Numbered from the stretch's first letter, positions 19,779 through 32,272 are shown. The stretch is DNA of 64,000 bases from Gammaproteobacteria bacterium (GCA_029881255.1 JAOUMY010000001.1:558001-622000); one strand, 5' to 3'. The notes: generated by a model not told the origin, from the sequence alone. Numbers and translations are program-made.

Positions 19779-20078
19779 ATGAATAACGCGGCGTGTCCGC
19801 ATTGTGGAAAGGAAACAATTTCACTTTCTCAACGCTTAATAACAGGACATTGGATAGACACCTACTGCAGTGAATGCAGCGGACGCGTTTCAATGAATCC
19901 CATAATTTTATTCGTCATGTATTTTTTATTGCTGTGGGATCTGTTCTTTTTTGGGTTTATGGCTTACGTAGAAAAAAGCATAATTTACTTATCATTAATG
20001 ATTGTCGGCTGGCTCATAATGGAAGTTTTTATTTATTATGTTCCTCTCGTAGCCTTGCGACCGAAGAAGAAAAAGTAG
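19779..20078 (+). CDS. Small zinc-ribbon membrane protein
   Basis: 99 residues from the ATG at 19779, which has CTGGAGAA about eight bases upstream; the ORF runs further 5' without a better start. An N-terminal zinc ribbon (CPHCGKE ... CSECSG, two CxxC pairs about 27 residues apart) is followed by two hydrophobic segments (about 40-62 and 67-90) and a basic tail PKKKK. It is probably an inner-membrane protein with the ribbon in the cytoplasm. It lies ten bases before a PfkB-family kinase gene. Function unknown. Confidence 0.7.
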   Translation: MNNAACPHCGKETISLSQRLITGHWIDTYCSECSGRVSMNPIILFVMYFLLLWDLFFFGFMAYVEKSIIYLSLMIVGWLIMEVFIYYVPLVALRPKKKK

Positions 20079-20088
20079 CAAAACAGGT

Positions 20089-20955
20089 ATGGCGCGTATC
20101 CTTTGCATAGGTAATCTCACCCTGGATATCGTTAACATTGTCGACGGCTATCCGCGTGAAGATGAAGAGAAAAGAGCACTTCAACAACGTCGTGTCAGGG
20201 GTGGAAACGTAGGCAATACCTTAGTCGTGCTTAAACAGTACGGCCATGAATGCCACTGGTGTGGCACATTAGCATCAGATAGCGATGGCAGGTGGATCAA
20301 GGAAGAACTCAATACCCGCGGAATACACACTCGAGAAATTGTCATTCATAACGGGGCCACGCCGGTATCTCACATCATTCTAAACAAACAGAACGGCAGT
20401 CGAACCATCGTACATTATCGGAATCTGCCCGAATTAGCTTCCGAACAAATCGTAGGCTTAGATTTTGCTCAATTCGACTGGCTGCATCTAGAGGCCCGAA
20501 ATTGCATCGAACAATTGCAAATTTTGAAGATGGCTCGCGCTGCGAATCCCGATTTGAAGATTTCAATTGAAGTCGAAAAATTTCGTGACCATATAGAGCG
20601 CTTATTTTCTGAAGCCAATTTCATATTTTTTTCAAAACATTTTTCTCTACAAAAAGGCTTTGATAACGGAAACGAATTGTTTGTGTATGCCAGGGAATTT
20701 AGTAAGGACGCATACATGTCTTGTACCTGGGGAGAATACGGGATCTTCTACAGCGAGCCCTCCTTGGATACGGGAAAAATTGAATCCATAAAAGTGGATG
20801 CAATTACGGACAGCATCGGTGCTGGTGATACTTTTAATGCCGGTGTGATAAACAGTCTTTTAGAAGGTAAGTCGTTCGTCGAGTCAGTAAAGGACGGCAA
20901 TCGCCTGGCGGCGAAAAAGCTTGCGCAATACGGTTTCGACAATCTTGTAAATTAG
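20089..20955 (+). CDS. PfkB-family carbohydrate kinase (ketohexokinase-like)
   Basis: 288 residues. N-terminal glycine block GNLTLDIVNIVDGYPREDEEKRA and the RRVRGGNVGNT motif belong to the ribokinase/PfkB fold. The catalytic signature DSIGAGDTFNAG (about 241-252) contains the base aspartate of GAGD. Closest in feel to ketohexokinase-like members, but the sugar substrate cannot be assigned. It is co-directional with, and ten bases after, the zinc-ribbon membrane protein. Its 3' end overlaps the convergent LON-domain gene by four bases. Confidence 0.88.
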   Translation: MARILCIGNLTLDIVNIVDGYPREDEEKRALQQRRVRGGNVGNTLVVLKQYGHECHWCGTLASDSDGRWIKEELNTRGIHTREIVIHNGATPVSHIILNKQNGSRTIVHYRNLPELASEQIVGLDFAQFDWLHLEARNCIEQLQILKMARAANPDLKISIEVEKFRDHIERLFSEANFIFFSKHFSLQKGFDNGNELFVYAREFSKDAYMSCTWGEYGIFYSEPSLDTGKIESIKVDAITDSIGAGDTFNAGVINSLLEGKSFVESVKDGNRLAAKKLAQYGFDNLVN

Positions 20956-21554
20956 ACGTGAATATCAAGATGATCGAGCACGTCAGTCAAACGTTCCAGG
21001 CGTTGTTCTGGATCATCTAATTGCAGAAAATATTGTTTTTGATAGAGCTTCAGCGGAAGCATTTCCGTCAAGCGATAGCTTACCCACAGTGCATCATCAT
21101 ATCGCTCGGGCAAACCTGAATAAAGATCGGAGTAATTAGACAACGATTCTTTAACAAACTTCATAATATTGGTGTACTCTTCCTTCAATAGAATACCTTT
21201 TCTTTCCGGAAGCAGTTCTACCTCTGCAAGCATTAAGTTATTTGGTTTTACTGTTGAGGAAATAATCTTAAACCGCTGCTCACCGACAACGGTAATGCCA
21301 AGAATCCCATCTCGCCCCATATTCCAATCTTTGATACGGGCGATAGTCCCAATTTCATGTGGATTAGCGGTTGAACCCACTTCATCACCTTCGGCGATCA
21401 GGCATATACCAAAAGCAGAATCCTCTTTCATGCACTTGCTAATCATGTCCAAATAGCGCGGCTCAAAAATTCGAAGGGGTAGTGGACCTTCTGGTAACAG
21501 AACGGTATGCAGCGGAACTACAGGGATTTGAATGCGTTTAAATTCAGTCATCAT
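20952..21554 (-). CDS. LON-substrate-binding-domain protein (stand-alone)
   Basis: 200 residues from the ATG at 21554, which has GGGGAG six bases upstream. It overlaps the end of ubiX by 11 bases, suggesting translational coupling. The sequence is the N-terminal domain of Lon only: IPVVPLHTVLLPEGPLPLRIFEPRYLDM, GTIARIKDW and VVGEQRFKI, with no AAA+ or protease part. Stand-alone LON domains are widespread but poorly understood; substrate recognition or adaptor roles are inferred. It is last in a mpl-ubiX-LON unit. Confidence 0.88.
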   Translation of the reverse strand: MMTEFKRIQIPVVPLHTVLLPEGPLPLRIFEPRYLDMISKCMKEDSAFGICLIAEGDEVGSTANPHEIGTIARIKDWNMGRDGILGITVVGEQRFKIISSTVKPNNLMLAEVELLPERKGILLKEEYTNIMKFVKESLSNYSDLYSGLPERYDDALWVSYRLTEMLPLKLYQKQYFLQLDDPEQRLERLTDVLDHLDIHV

Positions 21555-22164
21555 CACTTGCTCCCCAGCGGGGCGCAAGTGTCTGGTCAATATGAAGTTG
21601 ATCCAGGATTCGAGCGACAACAAAGTCAACCACATCCGCAACGGATTCCGGCTTGTGGTAGAAGCCGGGGCTTGCGGGCAATATAGTCACACCTAGTTTT
21701 GACAGTTTCAGCATATTCTCTAAATGTATTGCGGAGTAGGGCGTTTCTCTCGGCACGAGAATTAACTTTCGGCCTTCCTTTAACATTACGTCAGCGGCTC
21801 GCTCGATCAAGCTACGACTTGCACCGCAGGAAATTGCAGAAAGTGTGCCGGTCGAACAAGGGCACACCACCATAGCGTCGGCCGCATTCGATCCGCTGGC
21901 AACAGGTGACATCCACTGGTCTTTATTGAAAACCTGAATCTGATTTTCTGATGCATTAAAACGTTGTGTGAGTACGTTTGCGACTTCTTTGGCTTGGCTT
22001 GGTAGGTGAATATCCGTTTCAGTTGCAAGGACAACGCGTGCCGGAGAAGAAATGAGAACGTAAATCTGTTTTTTTGACTGAACTAAACACTCTAAAAGAC
22101 GAAGGCCATAAGCTGCACCTGAGGCACCTGTTAACGCTACTGTGATACGTTGGTAATTGTTCAC
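21544..22164 (-). CDS. ubiX: Flavin prenyltransferase UbiX
   Basis: 206 residues, normal family length. TGASGAAYGLRLLE (about 12-25), VVCPCSTGTLSAISCG, and LVPRETPYSAIHLENMLKL are family signatures for FMN and dimethylallyl phosphate binding. UbiX prenylates FMN to the cofactor required by UbiD, which decarboxylates the ubiquinone precursor. It overlaps the mpl stop by four bases (ATGA type). In many gammaproteobacteria ubiX follows mpl, as here. Confidence 0.96.
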   Translation of the reverse strand: MNNYQRITVALTGASGAAYGLRLLECLVQSKKQIYVLISSPARVVLATETDIHLPSQAKEVANVLTQRFNASENQIQVFNKDQWMSPVASGSNAADAMVVCPCSTGTLSAISCGASRSLIERAADVMLKEGRKLILVPRETPYSAIHLENMLKLSKLGVTILPASPGFYHKPESVADVVDFVVARILDQLHIDQTLAPRWGASDDD

Positions 22165-23519
22165 TTATTAAGCGCTTTAAGTATTCGTTCGTGGATATTT
22201 TCAAATCCGCCATTACTCATCACCAGGATGTGGTCACCCAGTTTTCCTGTTGCGGCAATATGCTGAACGATAGATTCCACTTCATCGAAAACTGATCCTC
22301 GATCCCCCAAGCGGTTCACAACCGAACCTAGATTCCAATTGACACCTTTCGGCTGAAACAAAATGATCTCGTCCGCATCTGAAAATGCGTCAGCAAGTGT
22401 TTCCATGTGAACACCCATGCGCATGGTATTCGATCTCGGCTCCAACACCGCCGTAATTTTTTGTGACTTTACTCGTTTGCGCAAGCCTTGAAGAGTCGTA
22501 TTCACCGCAGTAGGATGATGCGCAAAATCATCATATACGCTGATACCTCTCACCGTGCCTCGAAGTTCCATTCGACGTTTGACGTTTACGAAATCAGCAA
22601 AACTTTCGATAGAAACTGCCGCCGGAACACCTGCATGTCTGGCGGCGGCGATCGCAGCCAAGGCATTGCTCACATTGTGTAATCCCATAAGAGACCACTT
22701 CAGTCTGCCTTGAACAGCGCCGTCAAAATAGACGTCAAACTCACTACCATCGTCATTTATGAGTTCTGCGGTCCAGCCATGGCGACCTTCAAGAGAAAAA
22801 TTTTCACGTGGTGACCAAAGACCCATTTCTAGCACTTTATCGATATTGGCATCGTTTTCCGGCGTTATAACGAGTCCGTTTGATGGAATAATCCTCATCA
22901 AATGGTGAAATTGTTTTTGAATTGCGGCAAGGTTTTCAAAAATATCCGCATGGTCGAATTCCAGGTTATTCAGAATCGCTGTGCGAGGTTTGTAATGGAC
23001 AAATTTGGATCTTTTATCAAAAAAAGCGGTGTCATATTCATCCGCCTCTATCACAAAGAAAGGATCATTACCTTTACGCGCAGAGATACCAAAGTTTTCA
23101 GGGACGCCTCCAACCAGAAAGCCGGGGTTTAATTTGGCTGCGTCTAGCAACCAGGCCAGCATACTGCTCGTAGTCGTCTTTCCATGTGTACCGGCGACGG
23201 CCAATACCCAACGTCCTTTTAGTATGTATTCTGCGACAAACTGAGGCCCGGATATATATGGCAGATCTCGATTCAGTATTTCTTCAACAATGGGCAGACC
23301 ACGCCTCATGGCGTTGCCAACTACATATAAATCGGGATTCACACTTATCTGGTCGGCTTCATAACCCTCAATCAGAGCGATGCCGTGTGCTTCTAGTTGC
23401 GTGCTCATCGGCGGATAAACACTGGTATCGGAGCCTGATACCTTAAATCCCATTTCCTTGGCCAGCATAGCGACACCACCCATGAATGTGCCGCAAATAC
23501 CGAGTATATGAATATGCAT
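22161..23519 (-). CDS. mpl: UDP-MurNAc:tripeptide ligase Mpl
   Basis: 452 residues. This murein-recycling ligase joins recycled L-Ala-gamma-D-Glu-mDap tripeptide to UDP-MurNAc. Markers: MHIHILGICGTFMGG at the N-terminus, ATP loop GTHGKTTTSSML (about 113-124), VIEADEYDTAFFDKRSKFVHY and the ligase C-terminal YDDFAHHPTAV. MurC is the close paralogue, but the N-terminal block and length are those of Mpl. It is followed immediately by ubiX. Confidence 0.95.
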   Translation of the reverse strand: MHIHILGICGTFMGGVAMLAKEMGFKVSGSDTSVYPPMSTQLEAHGIALIEGYEADQISVNPDLYVVGNAMRRGLPIVEEILNRDLPYISGPQFVAEYILKGRWVLAVAGTHGKTTTSSMLAWLLDAAKLNPGFLVGGVPENFGISARKGNDPFFVIEADEYDTAFFDKRSKFVHYKPRTAILNNLEFDHADIFENLAAIQKQFHHLMRIIPSNGLVITPENDANIDKVLEMGLWSPRENFSLEGRHGWTAELINDDGSEFDVYFDGAVQGRLKWSLMGLHNVSNALAAIAAARHAGVPAAVSIESFADFVNVKRRMELRGTVRGISVYDDFAHHPTAVNTTLQGLRKRVKSQKITAVLEPRSNTMRMGVHMETLADAFSDADEIILFQPKGVNWNLGSVVNRLGDRGSVFDEVESIVQHIAATGKLGDHILVMSNGGFENIHERILKALNK

Positions 23520-23522
23520 ACG

Positions 23523-24044
23523 CTATCCCAAATTGATGGACATAAGCTTTAAGATACGCAAAGTGATGGCGAATGACATATACATCAGCACCAATGAAAC
23601 ACCGGCTGCAGCATACAGCGGGATGCTTAACGCATGTCTAAAAATGTGGGCAACAATTATCGTTTCCCAAACCACTAGCGCTATCCACGTAATTGAGTAA
23701 AGGATATCGGTATCTTCACCACCTTGGCCAAGTATCAACACAATTGGCAAGGCGATCAATGAAATTAAAACTCCACTACCCGTAAACGCTGTGGTTGTTT
23801 GCACAATTCGCTCCGGGAATTTACGGATCCATAGTGCAAGATTGATGAAGAACATTGCCAGTATCGTCTGAATAAGGGCAATAATTGCCGCAACGATAAT
23901 ACCCTGGCCAATACTTGTTAATAACGCGCCGCTAGTCCAGTAGGCGAAAACTGTTAGATAAAGTACGGTAGTCGATGTTGGTGCATCCTGTGGTGCGGCT
24001 CTGAAAAGACACAAATCCACATAGAATCGAATCCATTTGAACAT
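23523..24044 (-). CDS. Predicted multi-pass membrane protein (Yip1-like), unknown
   Basis: 173 residues with about five hydrophobic segments (roughly 28-45, 50-72, 88-110, 115-135, 145-168). The N-terminal soluble part (MFKWIRFYVDLCLFRAAPQDAP) before the first helix is reminiscent of Yip1/YIP1-domain proteins, which are of unknown function in bacteria. It is separated by three bases from the mpl start and 34 bases from glmS, so it could belong to a glmS-to-mpl run. No catalytic motif. Confidence 0.65.
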   Translation of the reverse strand: MFKWIRFYVDLCLFRAAPQDAPTSTTVLYLTVFAYWTSGALLTSIGQGIIVAAIIALIQTILAMFFINLALWIRKFPERIVQTTTAFTGSGVLISLIALPIVLILGQGGEDTDILYSITWIALVVWETIIVAHIFRHALSIPLYAAAGVSLVLMYMSFAITLRILKLMSINLG

Positions 24045-24078
24045 GGTAGTTTACGCTTGAGGAAATTGGATCGACATC

Positions 24079-25914
24079 TTATTCCACGGTCACAGATTTT
24101 GCGAGGTTTCGCGGCTGATCCACATCGGTGCCTTTCAATACCGCCACGTGATAAGACAACAACTGCAAAGGGATAGTGAATAGAATTGGAGAAACAACCT
24201 CAGAGGCATTTATCACCTTGAAAACCCGGGTATTTTCATCTTCCAACACCTCAGCCGCAGGATCTGCGAAAACGATTAATTGACCGCCGCGTGCCGATAC
24301 TTCTTGAATATTGGATTTCAATTTTTCGACCAGATCGTCGTTTGGAGCAACGGTGATAACTGGCATATCATCATCAACGAGGGCAAGTGGTCCATGTTTT
24401 AATTCACCGGCAGGATAAGCTTCTGCATGAATATATGAAATTTCTTTAAGCTTGAGTGCACCTTCCATTGCAATTGGATACATTACCCCTCTTCCCAGGA
24501 ACAAGGAGTGATGCTTGTCAGCGAAACTTTCAGCCAGAAGTGCGATTTCTGGATCAATCTTGGTTAGCAATTCCTCTATCTGGGCAGGCAAATGGGTTAA
24601 CTCTTGAACAATTTTGGCTTCGGCTGATTCGGTCAAGCCATGACGTTTTCCCAAAACCACCGCAAGCATTAGCAGTGCAGCCAACTGAGTAGTAAATGCC
24701 TTTGTTGAAGCAACACCAACCTCAGGGCCTGCTCTGGTAAGGAAAGTTATGTCAGAGACACGACTCAAAGAACTTTCCGGAACATTGCAAATAGCCAAAG
24801 AGTAGCCGAAACCAAGACGCTTTGCTTCTTCTAGCGCTGCAAGCGTATCTGCTGTTTCACCCGATTGTGAAATAGTGACGACAAGACTGTTTTTTCTCAC
24901 CACCGGGCGGCGATATCGAAATTCGCTGGCTATTTCTACATTACACGGTATGTTAGCGATTGCCTCTAACCAGTATTTTGCCACCATACCGGAGTGGTAG
25001 GATGTCCCGCATGCAATGATTTGTACCGCTTCAACTTTATCAAATATCACTCCAGCGCCCTGACCAAATGTTTCATCCGGAATGCGATGGCCGATAATTC
25101 TACTTTCTATTGTTTCCGCAATTGCACGCGGCTGTTCGTAGATCTCCTTTAACATAAAATGTCTGTAGGGGCCTTTATCTGCAGCGTCAGCTGTCAGATT
25201 GGAAACCTGAATATTTCTTTCAACCGCCGTTCCATTACCATCATAAATTTGTAAATTGTCTTTACTGATTTCGGCAATATCACCATCTTCCAAAAAGATA
25301 AAACGATTCGTGACCGGTAACAGGGCAGCGACGTCTGATGCAATAAAATGTTCTCCGATACCAATCCCTATCACAAGAGGGCTTCCACGCCTTGCAACAA
25401 CCATTTTTTGCGCATCATCTTTATCAACGACAGCTATAGCGAACGCGCCTTTTAGATTGGCAACCGTTTTCTGAACAGCCGCTAACAGTGATTTTGTACT
25501 TTGAATGTGGTGATACACCTCATGAACAATAACTTCAGTATCAGTTTCTGAGGTAAATTCAAAACCGAGTTTTGATTGCGCTTCCCGCAGCTCTTCGTGA
25601 TTTTCGATAATTCCATTATGTACTAATGAAACCTTGTTTCTACAAATATGGGGATGAGCGTTCTTTTGCGTGGGTTTACCGTGCGTCGCCCATCGTGTAT
25701 GTGCTATGCCGAGATGCCCAATCAACGGATTTAATTGAAGATTTTCCTCAAGAACTTTAACCTTCCCGACTTCTCGAGCACGTTTAAGCTCAGACTGTTC
25801 AGTTCTAACGACTAATCCAGCAGAGTCATATCCTCTATACTCAAGGCGCTTTAGGCCTTCAAGAAGAATGGGGACGACATTCCTTTCTGCTACTGCTCCA
25901 ACGATTCCACACAT
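24079..25914 (-). CDS. glmS: Glucosamine-fructose-6-phosphate aminotransferase (isomerizing)
   Basis: 611 residues, full length. The N-terminal class II glutamine amidotransferase begins [12 protein letters not shown] with the catalytic Cys next to Met1, and includes HTRWATHG. Two SIS domains follow (about 290-430 and 460-600) with CGTSYHSG and [11 protein letters not shown], and the C-terminus [11 protein letters not shown] is typical. It makes glucosamine 6-phosphate, the first step to UDP-GlcNAc for murein and lipid A. It follows glmU by eight bases, the usual operon. Confidence 0.98.
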   Translation of the reverse strand: MCGIVGAVAERNVVPILLEGLKRLEYRGYDSAGLVVRTEQSELKRAREVGKVKVLEENLQLNPLIGHLGIAHTRWATHGKPTQKNAHPHICRNKVSLVHNGIIENHEELREAQSKLGFEFTSETDTEVIVHEVYHHIQSTKSLLAAVQKTVANLKGAFAIAVVDKDDAQKMVVARRGSPLVIGIGIGEHFIASDVAALLPVTNRFIFLEDGDIAEISKDNLQIYDGNGTAVERNIQVSNLTADAADKGPYRHFMLKEIYEQPRAIAETIESRIIGHRIPDETFGQGAGVIFDKVEAVQIIACGTSYHSGMVAKYWLEAIANIPCNVEIASEFRYRRPVVRKNSLVVTISQSGETADTLAALEEAKRLGFGYSLAICNVPESSLSRVSDITFLTRAGPEVGVASTKAFTTQLAALLMLAVVLGKRHGLTESAEAKIVQELTHLPAQIEELLTKIDPEIALLAESFADKHHSLFLGRGVMYPIAMEGALKLKEISYIHAEAYPAGELKHGPLALVDDDMPVITVAPNDDLVEKLKSNIQEVSARGGQLIVFADPAAEVLEDENTRVFKVINASEVVSPILFTIPLQLLSYHVAVLKGTDVDQPRNLAKSVTVE

Positions 25915-25922
25915 ACATAATC

Positions 25923-27296
25923 CTACTTCGATTTTTTAACAGGTCTTTTCCAGCTTGGTACGCTGATTTGTTTGCTGCGACTTAACGTCAGTTCATCTAC
26001 CGGGGCATCCTTGGTAATGGTAGAACCTGCACCAATAGTGGCGCCATTTCCTATCGTAACCGGGGCAACCAATTGGGTATCTGAACCAACAAAAACATCA
26101 TCGCCGATCATCGTCTGGTGCTTGTTCGCGCCGTCATAATTACAGGTAATAGTGCCGGCACCGATATTTACGCGCTTGCCTATGACGGTATCGCCAATAT
26201 ACGACAGGTGATTAACTTTGGAGTTCTCTCCTATAGTCGCTTTTTTTGTCTCTACAAAATTGCCAATTTTTACTTTTGAGGCTAGCGTTGTATCGGGACG
26301 AATTCGTGCATATGGCCCGATTTCACATTCTTCTGCAATAGTGGAGGAATCAACAGAACTGAAAGGGTGAATAATCGTCGAACGTCCTACAGTAACATCC
26401 TTTAGGTGGCAATTAGCGCCGATCCTAACGCCTTCTTCCAAGACGACATCACCTTCGAACAGACAGTTGATATCAATTTCACAATCGCGAGAGACGGTAA
26501 GCGTTCCACGTACGTCGATTCGGGCTGGATCGCGCAATGTCACGCCTTCTTTAAGCAAACTCTTTGCGATAGTGAGCTGAAGATGCCGTTCCAGTTCGGC
26601 CAATTGCTTTTTGTCATTTACACCAAGAATTTCCCAGACAGTTTCAGCAGAAACCGTGGCTACGCCAAACTCTTCAGACACTGCCATAGCAATTATGTCT
26701 GTAAGGTAGTACTCGGCCTGTGCATTATCGTTCGAAATATTATCAAGCCAGTGGCGCAGGCAATGCGATGAAGCGACCAATATGCCGGTGTTAACTTCAT
26801 TAACCTCAAGTTCGGATTCATTTGCGTCTTTTTGTTCAACTATATGTGTAACGTTAAACTCATGATCACGAATTATCCGACCATATCCAGTTGGGTCGTC
26901 AAGCGTGGCGGTTAGTAGAGCGATACTATCATTGTGTGATTTATCGCAGTTCAATAATGCCTGCAAGGTCTCGGTACGTGTTAACGGAACATCACCGTAC
27001 AAAATCATCACTCGGGCATTGTCAGGGATAAGATGCATTGCCTGCATCACCGCGTGACCTGTGCCCAATTGTGTTACTTGCTCAACCCACTCAACACCGG
27101 TCGCGGCAAGGTGCTCTTTAACCGTCTCACCCCCATGGCCGTAGACCACTATCGTCTTCTGGGGGCGCATAGATTGCGCTTTTTCAATAACGTGCAGTAA
27201 CAGCGGCTTATTAGCGAGCGGATGAAGCACTTTAGGAATAGAAGAGCGCATTCTAGTGCCTTTACCAGCGGCAAGAATTACGACATATAGGTCCAT
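25923..27296 (-). CDS. glmU: Bifunctional N-acetylglucosamine-1-P uridyltransferase/GlcN-1-P acetyltransferase
   Basis: 457 residues. The N-terminal uridyltransferase has LAAGKGTRM (about 8-16) and ILYGDVPLT. The C-terminal left-handed beta-helix acetyltransferase shows hexapeptide repeats ([42 protein letters not shown], and [10 protein letters not shown]). It completes UDP-GlcNAc synthesis. It lies just upstream of glmS and downstream of the atp operon, as in E. coli. Confidence 0.98.
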   Translation of the reverse strand: MDLYVVILAAGKGTRMRSSIPKVLHPLANKPLLLHVIEKAQSMRPQKTIVVYGHGGETVKEHLAATGVEWVEQVTQLGTGHAVMQAMHLIPDNARVMILYGDVPLTRTETLQALLNCDKSHNDSIALLTATLDDPTGYGRIIRDHEFNVTHIVEQKDANESELEVNEVNTGILVASSHCLRHWLDNISNDNAQAEYYLTDIIAMAVSEEFGVATVSAETVWEILGVNDKKQLAELERHLQLTIAKSLLKEGVTLRDPARIDVRGTLTVSRDCEIDINCLFEGDVVLEEGVRIGANCHLKDVTVGRSTIIHPFSSVDSSTIAEECEIGPYARIRPDTTLASKVKIGNFVETKKATIGENSKVNHLSYIGDTVIGKRVNIGAGTITCNYDGANKHQTMIGDDVFVGSDTQLVAPVTIGNGATIGAGSTITKDAPVDELTLSRSKQISVPSWKRPVKKSK

Positions 27297-27366
27297 GGCA
27301 AACGACGTCCCAAGTTTGGCAATATGCGGCTAATATAGCAGGAAACAGCAAAGGTTTGGAGAACAG

Positions 27367-27396
27367 CTTCCCGAGCACCGAACGGTACCCGGGAAG
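27367..27396 (-). terminator. Terminator of the atp operon
   Basis: Minus strand CTTCCCG ... CGGGAAG with further inner pairing (GGTACCG/CGGTGC) makes a long hairpin 15 bases after the atpC stop. The following T content is low (CTGTTCTCC), so some readthrough into glmU-glmS is possible. Confidence 0.65.
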
Positions 27397-27410
27397 AGTC
27401 TTGAACAAGA

Positions 27411-27836
27411 TTAACGGTGTATATTCTTCTTAAGCTTTTGAATCAGTTGCAATTGGGCAATTGCTTCAGCAAGCTCAGCCTCAGCACGTGCGTAATCCAT
27501 TTCGGCGTGTTTATCTTCCAACGCCTTTTCGGCACGTTCCTTCGCAGCCATTGCCTCCGCTTCATCCAAATCTTTTGCGCGTATGGCTGTATCACTGAGG
27601 ACGGTGACCACATGAGGTTGAATTTCCAGAATACCACCGGAAACATAAACCATATGTTCTTCACCCTCAGGCGTTTTGATGCGAAGTTCACCTGGCTTCA
27701 AAGTCGTCAACAAGGGGGTATGGCGAGCCATAATCCCCACGTCGCCCTGAGAGGCCGGTGCAAAAAGCATCTCCGCGGTGCCGGAATAGATAGACTCTTC
27801 CGCGCTTACCACATCAACATGAAAAGTCAAAGCCAT
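27411..27836 (-). CDS. atpC: F1 ATP synthase epsilon subunit
   Basis: 141 residues. The N-terminal beta-barrel ([33 protein letters not shown]) and the C-terminal helical hairpin ([19 protein letters not shown]) are standard for epsilon, which regulates the rotary motor and links gamma to the c-ring. Last gene of the atp operon. Confidence 0.97.
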   Translation of the reverse strand: MALTFHVDVVSAEESIYSGTAEMLFAPASQGDVGIMARHTPLLTTLKPGELRIKTPEGEEHMVYVSGGILEIQPHVVTVLSDTAIRAKDLDEAEAMAAKERAEKALEDKHAEMDYARAEAELAEAIAQLQLIQKLKKNIHR

Positions 27837-27855
27837 TAGCTTTTACCTCTGTGGG

Positions 27856-29256
<1,401 letters not shown>

Positions 29257-29288
29257 TTACAAATCCCCTATAAGCTTCAAAATATTCT

Positions 29289-30158
29289 TTACGATACGGC
29301 AGCGGCGCCGCCCACGATCTCGGAAATTTCCTGAGTAATCGCAGCCTGACGGGCCTTGTTGTACACCAGTTGCAACTCTTTGATGAGGCTACCGGCATTG
29401 TCGGAAGCGCTTTTCATAGCAACCATTCGGGCAGCCATTTCACATGCGACATTTTCTACAACGCCCTGATACACCAAAGACTCGATGTAACGTGCCATAA
29501 GATCATCCAAAACATCTTTGGCTTCGGGCTCGTAAATGTAATCCCAGTGATGTTTCAATTCGTCTTCTGGCTTATCAACCTCGATAGGTAACAATTGATC
29601 AACTTGCGGCGTTTGCGTCATGGTATTTACAAATTCATTGCTAACCAGGTACAAACGATCGATTTGACCGTTGTCGTATGCATCAAGCATTACCTTGATG
29701 GCGCCTATCATCTCCGCAATTGCTGGCTTGTCACCGTACTGCGTGAGTTGGGAAATGATATTTCCACCCAGACGGGAAAGAAAAGAAGCACCTTTCTGAC
29801 CAATACAACACAGGCTGACGTCAACACCCTTATCGCGCCATTGCTTCATCGAGGAGATTGTCGCTTTCAACAAGTTGGTGTTTAGACCACCACACAAGCC
29901 GCGATCGGAAGTGACTACGATATAGCCAACTTTCTTTATGTCACGACCACCCTTTAAATAAGGGTGCTTGTATTCTGGATGCGCGTGGGCTAGATGAGCA
30001 ATTACATTGCGGATCTTTTGGGCGTATGGACGAGAAGCCTGCATACGCTTTTGTGCCTTACGCATTTTACTGGCGGCAACCATCTCCATGGCACGAGTGA
30101 TCTTCTGGGTGTTTTTAATACTCCCGATCTGATCTCTAATCTCTTTACCTACTGCCAT
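29289..30158 (-). CDS. atpG: F1 ATP synthase gamma subunit
   Basis: 289 residues. The N-terminal coiled-coil helix ([31 protein letters not shown]), the middle [11 protein letters not shown] block and the C-terminal helix ([30 protein letters not shown]) form the central rotor shaft. Part of the atp operon. Confidence 0.98.
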   Translation of the reverse strand: MAVGKEIRDQIGSIKNTQKITRAMEMVAASKMRKAQKRMQASRPYAQKIRNVIAHLAHAHPEYKHPYLKGGRDIKKVGYIVVTSDRGLCGGLNTNLLKATISSMKQWRDKGVDVSLCCIGQKGASFLSRLGGNIISQLTQYGDKPAIAEMIGAIKVMLDAYDNGQIDRLYLVSNEFVNTMTQTPQVDQLLPIEVDKPEDELKHHWDYIYEPEAKDVLDDLMARYIESLVYQGVVENVACEMAARMVAMKSASDNAGSLIKELQLVYNKARQAAITQEISEIVGGAAAVS

Positions 30159-30172
30159 GTCAGTACTCCGGT

Positions 30173-31714
30173 TTAGTAAGCGCTAGTCGCTTTAAAACTT
30201 TCGATGGCGCTGCGCATCTTGCTTGCGATGTCATCGTTGAAGTCTGCAGTTGTGTTGATCTGTTTTACCAGATCCGCTGCATTTGAGCGTATGTGCGAAT
30301 GCATTGCAGATTCAAAATCAACCACTTTTTCAACAGGAACATCGTCCAGATAGCCTTCATTTGCGGCAAACAGAGAAAATGCCATTTCTGCAGTTGTCAG
30401 AGGAGCATATTGCTTCTGTTTCATCAGCTCGGTTACACGCTTACCTCGCTCAAGCTGCTTACGAGTAGCTTCGTCGAGGTCTGATGCAAACTGAGCAAAC
30501 GCTTGAAGTTCACGATACTGAGCAAGGTCAAGACGTATTCCACCACCAAGCTTCTTAATGATCTTGGTTTGGGCTGCGCCACCAACACGCGAAACTGAGA
30601 TACCAGCGTTGATTGCAGGTCGAATACCAGCATTAAACAGGGAAGTCTCTAGGAATATCTGACCATCGGTGATAGAGATTACGTTCGTAGGAACGAAAGC
30701 GGAAACGTCACCAGCCTGAGTTTCGATAATCGGAAGAGCGGTCAATGAACCAGTTTTCCCTTTAACAGCACCGTTAGTGAATTTTTCAACATAGTCAGCA
30801 TTAACGCGCGCAGCGCGCTCAAGCAGACGAGAGTGCAAGTAGAAAACGTCTCCAGGATAAGCTTCACGACCTGGTGGACGACGCAGAAGTAGCGACACCT
30901 GACGATAAGCCCAAGCTTGCTTGGTCAAATCATCATAAATAATAAGAGCATCTTCGCCACGGTCACGGAAGTATTCACCCATTGTGCAACCTGAGTAAGG
31001 AGCTATATATTGCATAGCTGCTGCATCAGATGCAGATGCGGAAACAACCGTGGTGTATTCCATAGCGCCATGTTCTTCCAACTTGCGAACAACGTTTGCA
31101 ATAGAAGAAGCCTTTTGACCGATAGCAACGTAAATACACTTAATGCCTGAATGCTTTTGGTTGATGATAGTATCAACAGCAACAGCCGTTTTACCGGTCT
31201 GGCGGTCACCGATAATCAATTCACGTTGACCACGCCCAATTGGAACCATGGAATCGATAGACTTCAATCCAGTTTCAACTGGCTGATCTACCGATTGACG
31301 TGCGATAACACCGGGAGCAATTTTCTCAATTGGAGAAGTCTCTTTGGCGTCAACAGGGCCCTTACCATCAATTGGGTTACCAAGTGCGTCAACAACACGG
31401 CCAAGCAACTCACGGCCAACGGGAACTTCAAGAATGCGGCCTGTACATTTAACTTTGTTGCCTTCAGAGATGGCTTCATAGTCACCTAAAAGAACGGCAC
31501 CGACTGAGTCGCGTTCAAGGTTTAGTGCCAAACCAAAAATTCCGCCTGGGAATTCTAGCATTTCACCAGCCATCGCGTCGGACAGGCCGTGAATACGTGC
31601 GATACCGTCAGTCAAACTGACAACAGTACCTTCGGTACGAGCTTCTGTAGAAGCTTCGAAACCTTGGATCTTCTTTTTAATAAGATCACTAATTTCTGCA
31701 GGATTTAATTGCAT
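30173..31714 (-). CDS. atpA: F1 ATP synthase alpha subunit
   Basis: 513 residues, exactly the E. coli length. Non-catalytic nucleotide-binding subunit with P-loop [15 protein letters not shown] (about 169-183) and the region [24 protein letters not shown]. The C-terminus is helical. Gap of 14 bases to atpG. Confidence 0.98.
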   Translation of the reverse strand: MQLNPAEISDLIKKKIQGFEASTEARTEGTVVSLTDGIARIHGLSDAMAGEMLEFPGGIFGLALNLERDSVGAVLLGDYEAISEGNKVKCTGRILEVPVGRELLGRVVDALGNPIDGKGPVDAKETSPIEKIAPGVIARQSVDQPVETGLKSIDSMVPIGRGQRELIIGDRQTGKTAVAVDTIINQKHSGIKCIYVAIGQKASSIANVVRKLEEHGAMEYTTVVSASASDAAAMQYIAPYSGCTMGEYFRDRGEDALIIYDDLTKQAWAYRQVSLLLRRPPGREAYPGDVFYLHSRLLERAARVNADYVEKFTNGAVKGKTGSLTALPIIETQAGDVSAFVPTNVISITDGQIFLETSLFNAGIRPAINAGISVSRVGGAAQTKIIKKLGGGIRLDLAQYRELQAFAQFASDLDEATRKQLERGKRVTELMKQKQYAPLTTAEMAFSLFAANEGYLDDVPVEKVVDFESAMHSHIRSNAADLVKQINTTADFNDDIASKMRSAIESFKATSAY

Positions 31715-31735
31715 GGGGTATTCCCTCTTAATGCT

Positions 31736-32272
31736 TTAACGAGTCATTTCGGTGGCGAGTTTTTCAAGCTGGCCAGAGATTGATCCGTCGATCACTAAAT
31801 CTCCAGCGCGAATTATCGCGCCACCCAACAACGATTCATCGACGCGATAGCTTAATTCAACATCACGCCCGAGACGCTTTTTCAATGCGTCAGCAAGAGA
31901 CTTTTTCTGTGCGTCGGTAACGTCTTTAGCGGAAACCAATTCAGCCTTGACCGTCTTCTCTTCTTCAGCACGCAGCAGTTCAAAACCTGTAGCGATTTCT
32001 GGAAGAACAGAAAGACGATTGTTGTCGGCCAGAACCTTTACGAAATTCTTTCCTTTGTCGTCGAGCTTGTCACCGGCAACACCGATGAAAATTTCGGCAA
32101 CTTTATCAGAGGAAAAAGTTGGATTTCCGTAAACGCCAGTCATTTCGTCACTTGAAGCAATTGCTGCTAAAACGCTTAGTGCCTCTGTCCATTTTGCAAG
32201 ACGCTTGTCTTCACGCGCGATCTCGAAAACGGCATGAGCATAAGGCCTTGCGATTGTGCTTGCTTCTGCCAT
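31736..32272 (-). CDS. atpH: F1 ATP synthase delta subunit
   Basis: 178 residues. N-terminal helical bundle (ARPYAHAVFEIAREDKRLAKW) and the C-terminal GGAIIRAGDLVIDGSISGQLEKLA that binds subunit b are conserved. It forms the stator cap on F1. Confidence 0.97.
   Translation of the reverse strand: MAEASTIARPYAHAVFEIAREDKRLAKWTEALSVLAAIASSDEMTGVYGNPTFSSDKVAEIFIGVAGDKLDDKGKNFVKVLADNNRLSVLPEIATGFELLRAEEEKTVKAELVSAKDVTDAQKKSLADALKKRLGRDVELSYRVDESLLGGAIIRAGDLVIDGSISGQLEKLATEMTR

Noticed and set aside
22800-22816. parS-like TTTTCACGTGGTGACC inside mpl
   Set aside because: Only the central CACGTG core matches; right arm diverges.
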